From Candidatus Defluviilinea proxima (GTDB lineage Bacteria; Chloroflexota; Anaerolineae; Anaerolineales; Villigracilaceae): a stretch of 64,000 nt of DNA. The notes beneath the pieces were generated by a model. The model saw only the letters and a list, made by a program, of their open reading frames with translations, was not told the DNA's origin and made no database searches. The stretch covers positions 4,727,501-4,791,500 of the forward strand of contig JADKIW010000001.1 of the NCBI GenBank assembly GCA_016721115.1, in the 5' to 3' direction. The position numbers and the translations under genes were made by a program. Below are positions 31,791-39,766 of the stretch, in pieces; the first letter of the stretch is position 1, and the number at the start of each line of letters is the position of its first letter.

Positions 31791-32366
31791 ATGGATGAAT
31801 CCCTGAGGCACGAAAGTGTTCCTTACGCAATGAAGCTCAACAAGAGCAGGTCAGAAGAGTCATTCGAAAGCATTTTCCACGAGTATTGGTCATCGATCCA
31901 CCGATTTCTCTCCCGCATGGTCATCGACCCGGCAGAAGCGGAAGACCTTGCCCTGGAAACCTTTTACCGACTCTATAAGCACGATCCTGCTGAACAGGAT
32001 GGTTCCAATACGCGCGGCTGGCTCTTTAAAGTTGCCACAAACCTCGCATTGCAATCCATTCGAAGTTTCAAACGACGGGAGCACTACGAGACCAGCGCAG
32101 GCAAAGATGCATTAATTGAGATCCACGAAGAGCAGCCACCCAGAATTTTCGCAAAAAAAGAGGAGCAGCATCTTGTCCGCATGGCACTTGGTCAAATGAA
32201 CGCACGCCAGACAGAGCTTTTGATCATGCGCCATTCAGGCATGGCCTACAAAGAGATCGCGGACGCACTGCAACTGTCCCCAACATCCATCGGTCCACTG
32301 CTCTTACGGGCAGAACGCGAATTCGAGAAGCAATACCGGAAACTCGCCCAGGAGGAAGAAAAATGA
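31791..32366 (+). CDS. ECF-type RNA polymerase sigma factor (third of three)
   Basis: 191 residues. Region 2 contains F-H-E-Y-W-S-S-I-H-R-F-L, A-E-D-L-A-L-E-T-F and R-G-W-L-F-K-V-A-T-N-L-A; region 4 contains M-N-A-R-Q-T-E-L-L-I-M-R-H and A-Y-K-E-I-A-D-A-L-Q-L-S-P-T-S-I-G-P-L. AAGGA precedes the ATG at 31791 closely; an internal ATG at 31830 is possible. Its end overlaps the anti-sigma gene by 4 nt, and an ABC transporter pair follows, so the module probably responds to envelope stress and controls its own exporter. Confidence 0.9.
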   Translation: MDESLRHESVPYAMKLNKSRSEESFESIFHEYWSSIHRFLSRMVIDPAEAEDLALETFYRLYKHDPAEQDGSNTRGWLFKVATNLALQSIRSFKRREHYETSAGKDALIEIHEEQPPRIFAKKEEQHLVRMALGQMNARQTELLIMRHSGMAYKEIADALQLSPTSIGPLLLRAEREFEKQYRKLAQEEEK

Positions 32367-33526
32367 ACAAACATCTGAACGACGGTCAATTACGAGCAGC
32401 CCTGGATGACGAACTGGATTCTGTGGGACTCACCCACCTTGAATCCTGTTCACATTGTCAGATGCGAAAACAAACGCTTCAGACTCACTCAAAGCTGGTC
32501 GCTGACCAACTGACTTTTCTCTCCTCCGAAACAAAAGATACGGGTCTTTCCTCATCTTCTGCCTGGCTTCGATTCAAAGAGTATCAACTTACCAAAAAGG
32601 AGACAAACATGTTTAGAAAGTTATTCGCATCACCGCTTGTGCGATATGGTGTTCCATCAATGCTGATCCTGGCGCTTGTCTTTGCATTTCCTGGAACACG
32701 GGCACTTGCAAGTGAAATTCTTAATCTATTCCGTGTGCAACAAGTAACTGTCGTCCCTGTCGATTTTACGGGCATGGAACGATTGAGCAGTATCAATGGC
32801 CCTGATGTCAGTCAACTCATTTCAGATTCGATTACAATGAATCAAGAACCCGGTGACCCGGTACAGGCGCAGGATGCAAGCCAGGCCAGTCAATTGACAG
32901 GTTTCAACGTGCGTGTTCCACAGGATATGACTCCATCCAGTATTTATGTAACGGGAAGTTCAGCATTCACCTTCACCATAGACCAAACCAAAGCACAGGC
33001 ACTTCTTAATGAAGCTGGTCGCAGTGATCTCATCCTGCCCAATGCACTTGATGGTGCAAGAATATCCGTAGATATTCCATCCAGTGTAAGCATTGGCTTT
33101 GGGAACTGCCCTCCCCCAAGCAGTGATATGGAAGATTCTGAATTTGGCCCGGGCATCCGTCGCAGCTACGCAGGCTGCATCATCCTTGCTGAGATCCCAA
33201 GCCCGAGCGTTTCTGCCCCCGCAAGCGTTGACGTGACACAACTTGCCCAGATCGCTCTCGAATTCTCCGGCATGACCAGTGAACAGGCCGCAGCTTTCAC
33301 CAGCACCGTCGATTGGACATCCACACTTGTCGTCCCGATCCCGAAGAACGCATCCACCTACGAACAGGTTGCTGTTGATGGTGTGACCGGCACACTCATT
33401 CAACGCACCCGCGAAGATGCCCCGCAATTCGCACTCATCTGGGTGAAGAATGGCATCATCTACGCCATCGGCGGAGTTAGTGATAATTTACAACAGGCAC
33501 TCGACATCGCAAATTCACTTCCATAG
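32363..33526 (+). CDS. Zinc-binding anti-sigma factor, membrane-spanning
   Basis: 387 residues. The N-terminal segment has H-L-E-S-C-S-H-C (about 25-32), the H-x3-C-x2-C signature of ZAS anti-sigma factors, which grip region 2 of the sigma factor. One membrane helix follows (about 92-112, V-P-S-M-L-I-L-A-L-V-F-A-F-P) and then a large extracytoplasmic domain of unknown fold. It overlaps the sigma gene (ATGA) and precedes the ABC ATPase gene by 14 nt. The usual mechanism is release of the sigma factor upon a signal sensed outside or through the zinc site; the trigger is not evident. Confidence 0.85.
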   Translation: MNKHLNDGQLRAALDDELDSVGLTHLESCSHCQMRKQTLQTHSKLVADQLTFLSSETKDTGLSSSSAWLRFKEYQLTKKETNMFRKLFASPLVRYGVPSMLILALVFAFPGTRALASEILNLFRVQQVTVVPVDFTGMERLSSINGPDVSQLISDSITMNQEPGDPVQAQDASQASQLTGFNVRVPQDMTPSSIYVTGSSAFTFTIDQTKAQALLNEAGRSDLILPNALDGARISVDIPSSVSIGFGNCPPPSSDMEDSEFGPGIRRSYAGCIILAEIPSPSVSAPASVDVTQLAQIALEFSGMTSEQAAAFTSTVDWTSTLVVPIPKNASTYEQVAVDGVTGTLIQRTREDAPQFALIWVKNGIIYAIGGVSDNLQQALDIANSLP

Positions 33527-33540
33527 GAAATTGGATCTTC

Positions 33541-34455
33541 GTGGCCAACGCAATCGAAACAGAAAGGCTTAGAAAAGTCTTCGGCGATTACGCCGCAGTG
33601 AAAGGCCTCACCCTGCAAGTCATGCAGGGTGAGGTGTTCGGTTTCCTTGGGCCCAACGGCGCTGGGAAAACAACATCGATGAAGATGTTGCTGGGGTTGA
33701 TCGAACCAACATCCGGTTCAGCCTTCCTGCTTGGGAAACCGATCGGGAATCGCAAGGTCATGTCTCAAGTCGGATTTCTCCCTGAACATTTTCGTTTTCA
33801 AGAATGGCTGACTGCGGCTGAATTTTTATTGCTCAACGGTCAATTACTCAAGATGACCAAAAAGAATCTCAAGCAAAGGATGAATGAATTGCTTGAAAGG
33901 GTGGGACTCTCCGATTTTCGCGATAAACAATTACGTACATTCTCAAAAGGGATGCTGCAACGAATTGGGTTGGCACAGGCTCTGTTGAACAGACCAGCTT
34001 TGGTTTTCCTGGATGAACCGACCTCAGGGTTGGACCCGGTCGGTCGTCGCCTCGTCCGTGATGTGATCCATGAAGTCCGCGCGCAAGGGACATCCGTATT
34101 TCTGAACTCGCACTTACTAAGCGAGATCGAAGTGACTTGTGACCGGGTCGCGTTCATTCGCCACGGCGAAGTGGCGCGCATACTGGACTTATCATCATTG
34201 TCTGCCGACCAAACAAGCGTAACCATCCGTGTTGCCAATTTCTCCGCAGAGTCATTGGGCGGACTCTCACAATGGGGCAAGGATATGCAATTGGATGGCG
34301 AGTTTATTCATATGATCATCCCAAGCGATTCTGTCCTGCCTGAGATCACGCGGTATCTTGTGGCGCAACATGCAGAGGTGTATGCGATCACGCCGAACCG
34401 CATGTCATTGGAGGATATTTTCATCGAAACTGTCGGCAAGGATGGTGGGTTATGA
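33541..34455 (+). CDS. ABC transporter ATP-binding protein
   Basis: 304 residues, GTG start. Walker A G-P-N-G-A-G-K-T-T near residue 37, Q-V-G-F-L-P-E as the Q-loop region, signature F-S-K-G-M-L-Q-R-I (Lys and Met in place of the usual L-S-G-G-Q) near 138, Walker B L-V-F-L-D-E-P-T-S-G-L-D-P and switch His in L-N-S-H-L-L-S-E-I. The C-terminal extension of about 90 residues is typical of CcmA/NatA/DrrA-type exporters. It overlaps the permease gene by 4 nt. The substrate is unknown; the sigma/anti-sigma pair upstream hints at antibiotic or lipid export. Confidence 0.93.
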   Translation: MANAIETERLRKVFGDYAAVKGLTLQVMQGEVFGFLGPNGAGKTTSMKMLLGLIEPTSGSAFLLGKPIGNRKVMSQVGFLPEHFRFQEWLTAAEFLLLNGQLLKMTKKNLKQRMNELLERVGLSDFRDKQLRTFSKGMLQRIGLAQALLNRPALVFLDEPTSGLDPVGRRLVRDVIHEVRAQGTSVFLNSHLLSEIEVTCDRVAFIRHGEVARILDLSSLSADQTSVTIRVANFSAESLGGLSQWGKDMQLDGEFIHMIIPSDSVLPEITRYLVAQHAEVYAITPNRMSLEDIFIETVGKDGGL

Positions 34456-35324
34456 ATGCGATCTGGATACTTACAAAGTTAACTTTCCGCGAAGCAATGA
34501 GGCGGCGCATCATGTTGGCGGGGCTGGTACTGGGAATAGCATTCATCGTCATTTATTCGCTCGGTCTGCATTTCATTCTTGAACAAGTAGCCCTTGCTGC
34601 AAAAGCCGCTATCGCAGAGAATCCTTCTGTTCCGCAAAGTGCACAGAACATCATCGGTGTTGAAACCATGAACGGTTTTTTGATGGCAGGGCTGTATGCA
34701 GTGACCTTTCTGTCCATCACAATGGCTGCGTTGCTTGGTGCCGATACGCTTGCAGGTGAGATCAATTCAGGTACCATACAAACGATCGTCACAAAACCGA
34801 TCCGTCGTGCAGATGTCGTTTTGGGGAAATGGTTGGGGTTTGCAGGGTTGCTCGGGCTGTATGTTTTGCTCATGGGCGGCGGAGTTGTCTTGAGCATGTT
34901 CCTGCAAACGGGCTACACCCCCGATAATCTATTGGCAGGGTTGCTGCTCATTTACATGGAAGCAGTACTCATCATGTCGGTCACAGTGACATGTTCCGCA
35001 GCATTCCCAGCGTTGGCCACAGGCGGGATCGTTTTCGGCCTTTACGGCCTATCCTTCATTGGCGGCTGGATCGAACAATTCGGCGCAGTATTTCACAATC
35101 AGACGGCTGTCCAGATTGGGATCTTTACAAGTTTGATCATTCCAAGTGAATCATTGTGGAGACGTGCCGCTTTTGAAATGCAAACCCCATTGGCCGGGGT
35201 ATTGGGAATATCACCTTTTGGGGCAGTATCTGTTCCAAGTGTATTGATGGTGGCATATGCAGGTCTTTACCTTGTCGTCACATTGGTTTTATCCATCCGT
35301 ATTTTCCAAAAACGCGACCTGTAG
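34452..35324 (+). CDS. ABC transporter permease (ABC-2 type)
   Basis: 290 residues with about six membrane helices: a first helix near 22-42, a large external loop, then helices near 75-95, 115-140, 150-175, 180-205 and at the C-terminus. A-D-T-L-A-G-E-I-N-S-G-T-I-Q-T-I-V-T-K-P-I-R-R between helices is the conserved cytosolic coupling segment (split here for length: T-L-A-G-E ... K-P-I-R-R) of ABC-2 exporters. The start lies within the end of the ATPase gene. It is the last gene of the sigma/anti-sigma/ABC unit and meets the minus-strand panE gene after 2 nt, with no visible terminator between. Confidence 0.88.
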   Translation: MNAIWILTKLTFREAMRRRIMLAGLVLGIAFIVIYSLGLHFILEQVALAAKAAIAENPSVPQSAQNIIGVETMNGFLMAGLYAVTFLSITMAALLGADTLAGEINSGTIQTIVTKPIRRADVVLGKWLGFAGLLGLYVLLMGGGVVLSMFLQTGYTPDNLLAGLLLIYMEAVLIMSVTVTCSAAFPALATGGIVFGLYGLSFIGGWIEQFGAVFHNQTAVQIGIFTSLIIPSESLWRRAAFEMQTPLAGVLGISPFGAVSVPSVLMVAYAGLYLVVTLVLSIRIFQKRDL

Positions 35325-35326
35325 AG

Positions 35327-36262
35327 TCATTCCTTATTTGACCTTGCCTTCATTTCTTGCGGCAACAAACTTGCGTAAATAAATTCATGGGTTGGGGTTA
35401 GGACATTCAGTACACGCCCCAATCGGATGACTGCGCCTGTTTGTGCATCCAACTCCGATGGCCGTCCTTCCATAATATCCTTTTGCATCGAAGCGACCAT
35501 GGACGGTAAACCATCAATGCGTTTCATCAACGAATCTACAAGGTCGCTTGCCAACATCACACCTTTCGCCCACCCAACATTCACAGCCTCAGTGATCGCA
35601 GATTTGAGCAACGCGCGCGATTCAGGTACAGCCCGAAACACATCGAACGGTTGGCGTGTCACTGCGCCCACACCACTCGTCGAACAAATAAAAACAAACT
35701 TCTCCCACATCGCAACTTGAATATCATTCGGAACTTCCACAATGATGCCATCCATCGCAGAAAAAATATTCTGCAATGCAACCACCCTTTCACTCTTCTC
35801 ATTGTCCAACTCTCCAAAAACGATCACAGGCTTGATCGCCACATGCGTAATATGACCCGGCCCGGCAACAAACGAACTGATCCTGCACATGCCACCAAGT
35901 ACGCGTTCACGCCCAAACGCATTGACAAGTAAGTCAACATGTTCGACTCCGTTCAGCAAAGGCAGGATCATCGTCCGCTCCCCCACAAGATGTTTCAACT
36001 GTTCAATGGATTCGTTCAACTGCCAGGCCTTTGTTGAAACGATGACACAATCCACTTCACCAACGGACTGCGGCATGGCAGTCGCCTTTGCAGGTTTTAC
36101 TAAAAAATCGCCGCCGATCGAATCGACCTTTAGACCTGCCTCCGTTATGGACGCCAGATGCTTCCCTCGGGCAATAAACGTTACATCCTGCCCAGCCTGT
36201 GCAAGCTTCCCACCAAAGTAACCGCCAACCCCACCCGTTCCAAAAATCGCAAATTTCATCAT
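35327..36262 (-). CDS. panE: 2-dehydropantoate 2-reductase (ketopantoate reductase family)
   Basis: 311 residues. An N-terminal Rossmann fold with F-G-T-G-G-V-G-G-Y-F-G-G near residue 7 binds NADPH; S-T-K-A-W-Q near 90 and N-G-V-E-H in the middle (catalytic-region Asn) fit ketopantoate reductases, as does K-F-V-F-I-C-S near 190 (K-x4-N pattern partly altered). The enzyme reduces ketopantoate to pantoate for coenzyme A synthesis. No panB or panC is nearby, and this family has paralogues of other specificity, so the exact substrate is likely but not certain. A second ATG three bases in is equally possible. Confidence 0.82.
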   Translation of the reverse strand: MMKFAIFGTGGVGGYFGGKLAQAGQDVTFIARGKHLASITEAGLKVDSIGGDFLVKPAKATAMPQSVGEVDCVIVSTKAWQLNESIEQLKHLVGERTMILPLLNGVEHVDLLVNAFGRERVLGGMCRISSFVAGPGHITHVAIKPVIVFGELDNEKSERVVALQNIFSAMDGIIVEVPNDIQVAMWEKFVFICSTSGVGAVTRQPFDVFRAVPESRALLKSAITEAVNVGWAKGVMLASDLVDSLMKRIDGLPSMVASMQKDIMEGRPSELDAQTGAVIRLGRVLNVLTPTHEFIYASLLPQEMKARSNKE

Positions 36263-36269
36263 CGCCTCT

Positions 36270-36306
36270 TAAATCAAAGGGCGGACGTTGAAACCAACAT
36301 CCGCCC
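36270..36306 (-). terminator. Terminator of the malic enzyme gene
   Basis: On the minus strand GGGCGGA...GTT / AAC...TCCGCCC pair around a short loop, followed by TTTGATTT. Weak T-run, but located 25 nt after the maeB stop. Confidence 0.65.
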
Positions 36307-36329
36307 CGAAAGTTATAACTATCTTATCA

Positions 36330-38597
36330 CTACTTGCCTTCGCGTCCCATCGCATCCATCACAGCAACGGCCGCGATCTGCACTATGGCATTCACATCAT
36401 CGCCCGTCTGCAATACATGGACCGGTGCGCCCATTCCAAGCAGGATCGGTCCAATTGCTTTGGCGTTCCCCAACCGGGCCAGCAACTTGTAAGCGATATT
36501 CGCCGACTCAAGCGATGGGAACACCAACACATTCGCATCCTTGACCTTGCTGAACGAATAACGTTGCTCAATGATATCGGTCACAATGGCCGTATCCGCT
36601 TGCATCTCACCATCCACAACCATATCCGGGCGGCGAGACTTTGTCAGTTCAACGGCACGCCGCACTTTATCCGAAAGAGGATGAGGCGTGGAACCAAAAT
36701 TTGAGAATGACAGGAACGCAACCCTCGGGTCCAATTCGAGGCGCTTGGCAAAATCCGCCGCGAGACATGCAATGTCAGAGAGATCTTCCGCAGTTGGGTC
36801 AATGTTGACCGTCGCATCCGTAAAGAGATACACACGGTCATCTACGATCATAAGATACACACCCGCCGCACGGGCCGCGCCTTTATCCGTATGATGGATC
36901 TGCAACGACGGACGAATAACATCGGGATAATCATAGGTGAGACCCGAAACGAACGCATCCGCATCGCCGAGCTTGACCATCATTGAGCCGAATACATTCG
37001 CATCGCGGACTTTCTTGGCCGCATCATTAATTGTCACGCCTTTGCGATTGCGAAGTTCATAATAGGCCTTTGCATATCGTTCCTGATCTTGATATTGGCG
37101 CGGATAAATGGTCTCAGGTTTGAAATCGAGGCCCAATGCAGTGATATGTTCCTGAATGACCTCTTCGCGCCCGATCAAAACAGGAGTGGCAATGCCTTCT
37201 TCCTGAATTTGATACGCCGCGCGAATGACCTTCTGCTCCTCACCTTCCGCAAAAGCGACACGCTTCGTACCACCTGAAGAACGCGCCTTGTTTTGGAAGA
37301 AGTAACGGACTTGTTCACCCTTGCCCTGACGGAACGCAAGCTGTTCACGGTACTCATCAATGTCAATAGGCTTGCGTGCCACACCGGTCTTCATCGCCAT
37401 CTCAGCAACGGCGGGCGCTTCCCACAATAACACACGCGGGTCAAGCGGCGTCGGAATAATGTAATCACGTCCGAACTTGATACTCTCACCGCCATACGCA
37501 CGAATGACCGAGTCGGGCACATCTTCTTTTGCCAATGCGGCCAGCGCCTTCGAAGCCGCGAACTTCATTTCCTCATTGATCGCACTGGCACGCACGTCCA
37601 ATGCGCCACGGAAAATGAATGGGAAGCCCAACACATTGTTTACTTGATTTGCATAATCTGAACGACCCGTCGCGATGATGACATCTTTACGCGCCGCTTT
37701 CGCCAATTCAGGTTTGATCTCCGGGTCGGGGTTGGCCATCGCAAAGATGATCGGGTCGCTTGCCATGCTCTTGACCATCTCCGGCGTCAATACATTCGCT
37801 ACAGAAAGCCCATAGAACACATCTGCATCGCGGACCGCGTCTGCCAGCGTGCGATGACCCTTGTCATCCACTGCAAGGCGATCCTTATACTTATTCATGC
37901 CCTCTTTGCGGCCCTTGTACACGACGCCTTTGGTATCTACGAGCATGATGTTCTCGCGCTTTACCCCCCACTTGATCGCAAGTTCCGCGCACGAGATCGC
38001 AGAAGCGCCTGCGCCTGAGATCACAATACGGATCTCTTCATGCTTCTTACCGACAATTTCCAATGCACTCGCCAACCCTGCAGACGAGATGATCGCTGTT
38101 CCATGCTGGTCATCATGAAACACAGGAATATCCAGCATCTTCTTCAATTCTTCTTCGATGTAAAAACATTCAGGAGCTTTGATATCTTCGAGGTTAATAC
38201 CGCCAAATGTCGGCGAGATCGCCGCCACCACTTTGATAATCTCATCCGGGTCGTGTGAATTTACTTCAATATCAAATACATCAATATCTGCAAACTTCTT
38301 GAACAACACCCCCTTCCCCTCCATCACAGGCTTGCCCGCTAGTGCACCGCGGTCACCAAGCCCCAAGATCGCTGTGCCGTTCGAGATCACAGCCACCAGA
38401 TTTCCCTTCGATGTATATTCGTAGGCATTCGCAGGGTCTTTTTCGATCTCCAACACTGGTTCAGCTACCCCCGGCGAATACGCAAGGCTCAAATCTCTTT
38501 GCGTATCCATCGGCTTGGTCGGCACAATCGCTATCTTGCCGGGCTTGCCTTTCAAACGATGGTATTCCAGCGCATCTTCTCGCGTGAACTTAGCCAT
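36330..38597 (-). CDS. maeB: NADP-dependent malic enzyme fused to a phosphotransacetylase-like domain
   Basis: 755 residues, the size of MaeB-type enzymes. The N-terminal malic-enzyme part (about 1-430) has Y-S-P-G-V-A-E-P near 42, the catalytic Lys region, F-H-D-D-Q-H-G-T-A near 151 (metal site) and a nucleotide-binding G-A-G-A-S-A near 194. The C-terminal part (about 440-755) resembles phosphate acetyltransferase but in MaeB proteins it is regulatory, not catalytic. The enzyme converts malate to pyruvate and CO2 with NADPH formation. GGAGG 4 nt before the ATG at 38597 sets the start; the frame runs to 38630 without support. Confidence 0.94.
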   Translation of the reverse strand: MAKFTREDALEYHRLKGKPGKIAIVPTKPMDTQRDLSLAYSPGVAEPVLEIEKDPANAYEYTSKGNLVAVISNGTAILGLGDRGALAGKPVMEGKGVLFKKFADIDVFDIEVNSHDPDEIIKVVAAISPTFGGINLEDIKAPECFYIEEELKKMLDIPVFHDDQHGTAIISSAGLASALEIVGKKHEEIRIVISGAGASAISCAELAIKWGVKRENIMLVDTKGVVYKGRKEGMNKYKDRLAVDDKGHRTLADAVRDADVFYGLSVANVLTPEMVKSMASDPIIFAMANPDPEIKPELAKAARKDVIIATGRSDYANQVNNVLGFPFIFRGALDVRASAINEEMKFAASKALAALAKEDVPDSVIRAYGGESIKFGRDYIIPTPLDPRVLLWEAPAVAEMAMKTGVARKPIDIDEYREQLAFRQGKGEQVRYFFQNKARSSGGTKRVAFAEGEEQKVIRAAYQIQEEGIATPVLIGREEVIQEHITALGLDFKPETIYPRQYQDQERYAKAYYELRNRKGVTINDAAKKVRDANVFGSMMVKLGDADAFVSGLTYDYPDVIRPSLQIHHTDKGAARAAGVYLMIVDDRVYLFTDATVNIDPTAEDLSDIACLAADFAKRLELDPRVAFLSFSNFGSTPHPLSDKVRRAVELTKSRRPDMVVDGEMQADTAIVTDIIEQRYSFSKVKDANVLVFPSLESANIAYKLLARLGNAKAIGPILLGMGAPVHVLQTGDDVNAIVQIAAVAVMDAMGREGK

Positions 38598-38723
38598 AGG
38601 ACCTCCTAAACGGGAATATGATAGAAGCAACGAAACTACTTCTTATTATATGAGAATTATCTAGTTCTGTTTGTCACAACTTTGTCCCGTGCCCTGAGCC
38701 CAAATTGACATGAAAATATCACG

Positions 38724-38752
38724 TTAACAAAAGTTAAAAAGCCATGTATAAT
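38724..38752 (+). promoter_or_regulatory. Promoter of the recX leader RNA
   Basis: TTAACA (-35, 5 of 6), a 17-bp spacer and a perfect TATAAT (-10). The predicted start near 38759 coincides with the first hairpin of the leader. Confidence 0.75.
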
Positions 38753-38757
38753 TATCA

Positions 38758-39101
38758 CATCCGCAAGGATGGACTCGCTAATTTCTGCCGCTTTTGCGGT
38801 CTCGTTGTAAGAACTTCTGGATTGAGCATAAGAGCAAGAACCTCCCCCGGTTTGGGAGTTAATCGGTACTCGAAAGGGTACCCTGTGAAGTCAAATTAGG
38901 AAAAATTTTGAAGAAGTATTGGACTTCCACCCCTCTTAACCTAATCACCCGACCTGACCTAGTCAATCGTCTCGTGATTTAATCTGCCCTCAGAAAACGC
39001 TTCTTGCGTGGACTTTGGGTTTGCTCAGCCTACCCAGACATTTCTCATCCCGTTACTACGGGATCTTCGACAGCCGAGACCGTCAGACGGTCTTCGGCTG
39101 T
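38758..39101 (+). ncRNA. Candidate structured RNA of unknown class between maeB and recX
   Basis: The 515-bp gap 38598-39112 has no gene but many small inverted repeats after a good promoter: CATCC-GCAA-GGATG (38758-38771, GNRA loop), CCGC-TTTT-GCGG (38788-38799), CTCCC/GGGAG (38843-38858), a 7-bp stem closed by a GAAA loop (38865-38882), GAAGT/ACTTC (38913-38927), ACGC/GCGT near 39000, TGGGT/ACCCA near 39020, ATCCCGT/ACGGGAT (39047-39064), and ACAGCCGA...TCGGCTGT (39070-39101). I find no match to tmRNA, RNase P, SRP, 6S or any riboswitch I know. It could be a recX leader or a separate small RNA. The strand follows the promoter. Confidence 0.5.
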
Positions 39102-39112
39102 GTGCGTTAAAA

Positions 39113-39766
39113 ATGAGAAAAATTACTGCTATTGAAGTGCAAAAGAAACGTTCTAATCGAGTAAATATTTACCTCGATGGGGAATTTGCCTTCGGACTGG
39201 AACGCATTACCGCCGCATGGCTCAGAGTTGGTCAGGAGTTGGAAGAAAAGAAAATTGAGCAGTTGCAAGCCGAAGATGCGCGTGAACGGGCGTTCCAACA
39301 GGCGTTACTCTTTTTGAGTTACCGCGCCCGCTCCGAATCCGAGATCCGAAAGAATCTGCAAAAACATGAGATTCCCGAATCGGTGATCGAGGAAACCATC
39401 GAACGCCTCCGCAAGGATGGGCTTGCCAACGACAATCAATTCGCCCGTGCATGGGTTGAGAATCGAAGCACCTTCCGCCCACGCAGTCGCCGCATGATGG
39501 CAATGGAACTTCGTCAAAAAGGACTCGACGATGAGTCAACGAAGTCCGCGCTTGAAGACGTGAATGACGAAGCTCTCGCGTATGAAGCGGCCCAAAAACG
39601 GGCACCCAGATTCAAAAGTCTGGAATGGAACGAGTTCAGAACAAAACTATCCGGGTTCCTCGCCCGTCGCGGTTTCTCCTATTCGGTGATCGCACCTGTC
39701 GTCACCCGCATTTGGAATGAAGCACACGCCGAGGAACAACATTTTGAAGAAGAGGACCTAACATGA
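39113..39766 (+). CDS. recX: Regulatory protein RecX
   Basis: 217 residues of the three-helix-repeat RecX fold: an N-terminal beta region (I-T-A-I-E-V-Q-K-K-R), then Y-R-A-R-S-E-S-E-I-R-K-N-L near residue 67, D-N-Q-F-A-R-A-W-V near 105, S-R-R-M-M-A-M-E-L-R-Q-K-G and R-G-F-S-Y-S-V-I near the end. RecX caps or inhibits RecA filaments in recombination and SOS control. recA is not in this window. The ATG at 39113 follows the strong leader hairpin directly; an open frame from 39008 would translate that hairpin and has no family support. It overlaps rny by 4 nt. Confidence 0.9.
   Translation: MRKITAIEVQKKRSNRVNIYLDGEFAFGLERITAAWLRVGQELEEKKIEQLQAEDARERAFQQALLFLSYRARSESEIRKNLQKHEIPESVIEETIERLRKDGLANDNQFARAWVENRSTFRPRSRRMMAMELRQKGLDDESTKSALEDVNDEALAYEAAQKRAPRFKSLEWNEFRTKLSGFLARRGFSYSVIAPVVTRIWNEAHAEEQHFEEEDLT

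Noticed and set aside
38758..39101. tmRNA, RNase P RNA or SRP RNA
   Set aside because: No tag-peptide frame or tRNA-like end, none of the RNase P conserved blocks and no SRP GGAAG/AGCAGCC core. A partial GGTCAGGTC on the minus strand is not enough.
39008..39112. Longer recX start at 39008
   Set aside because: The extra 35 codons translate the strong leader hairpin and have no ribosome site; the family start is M-R-K-I-T at 39113.
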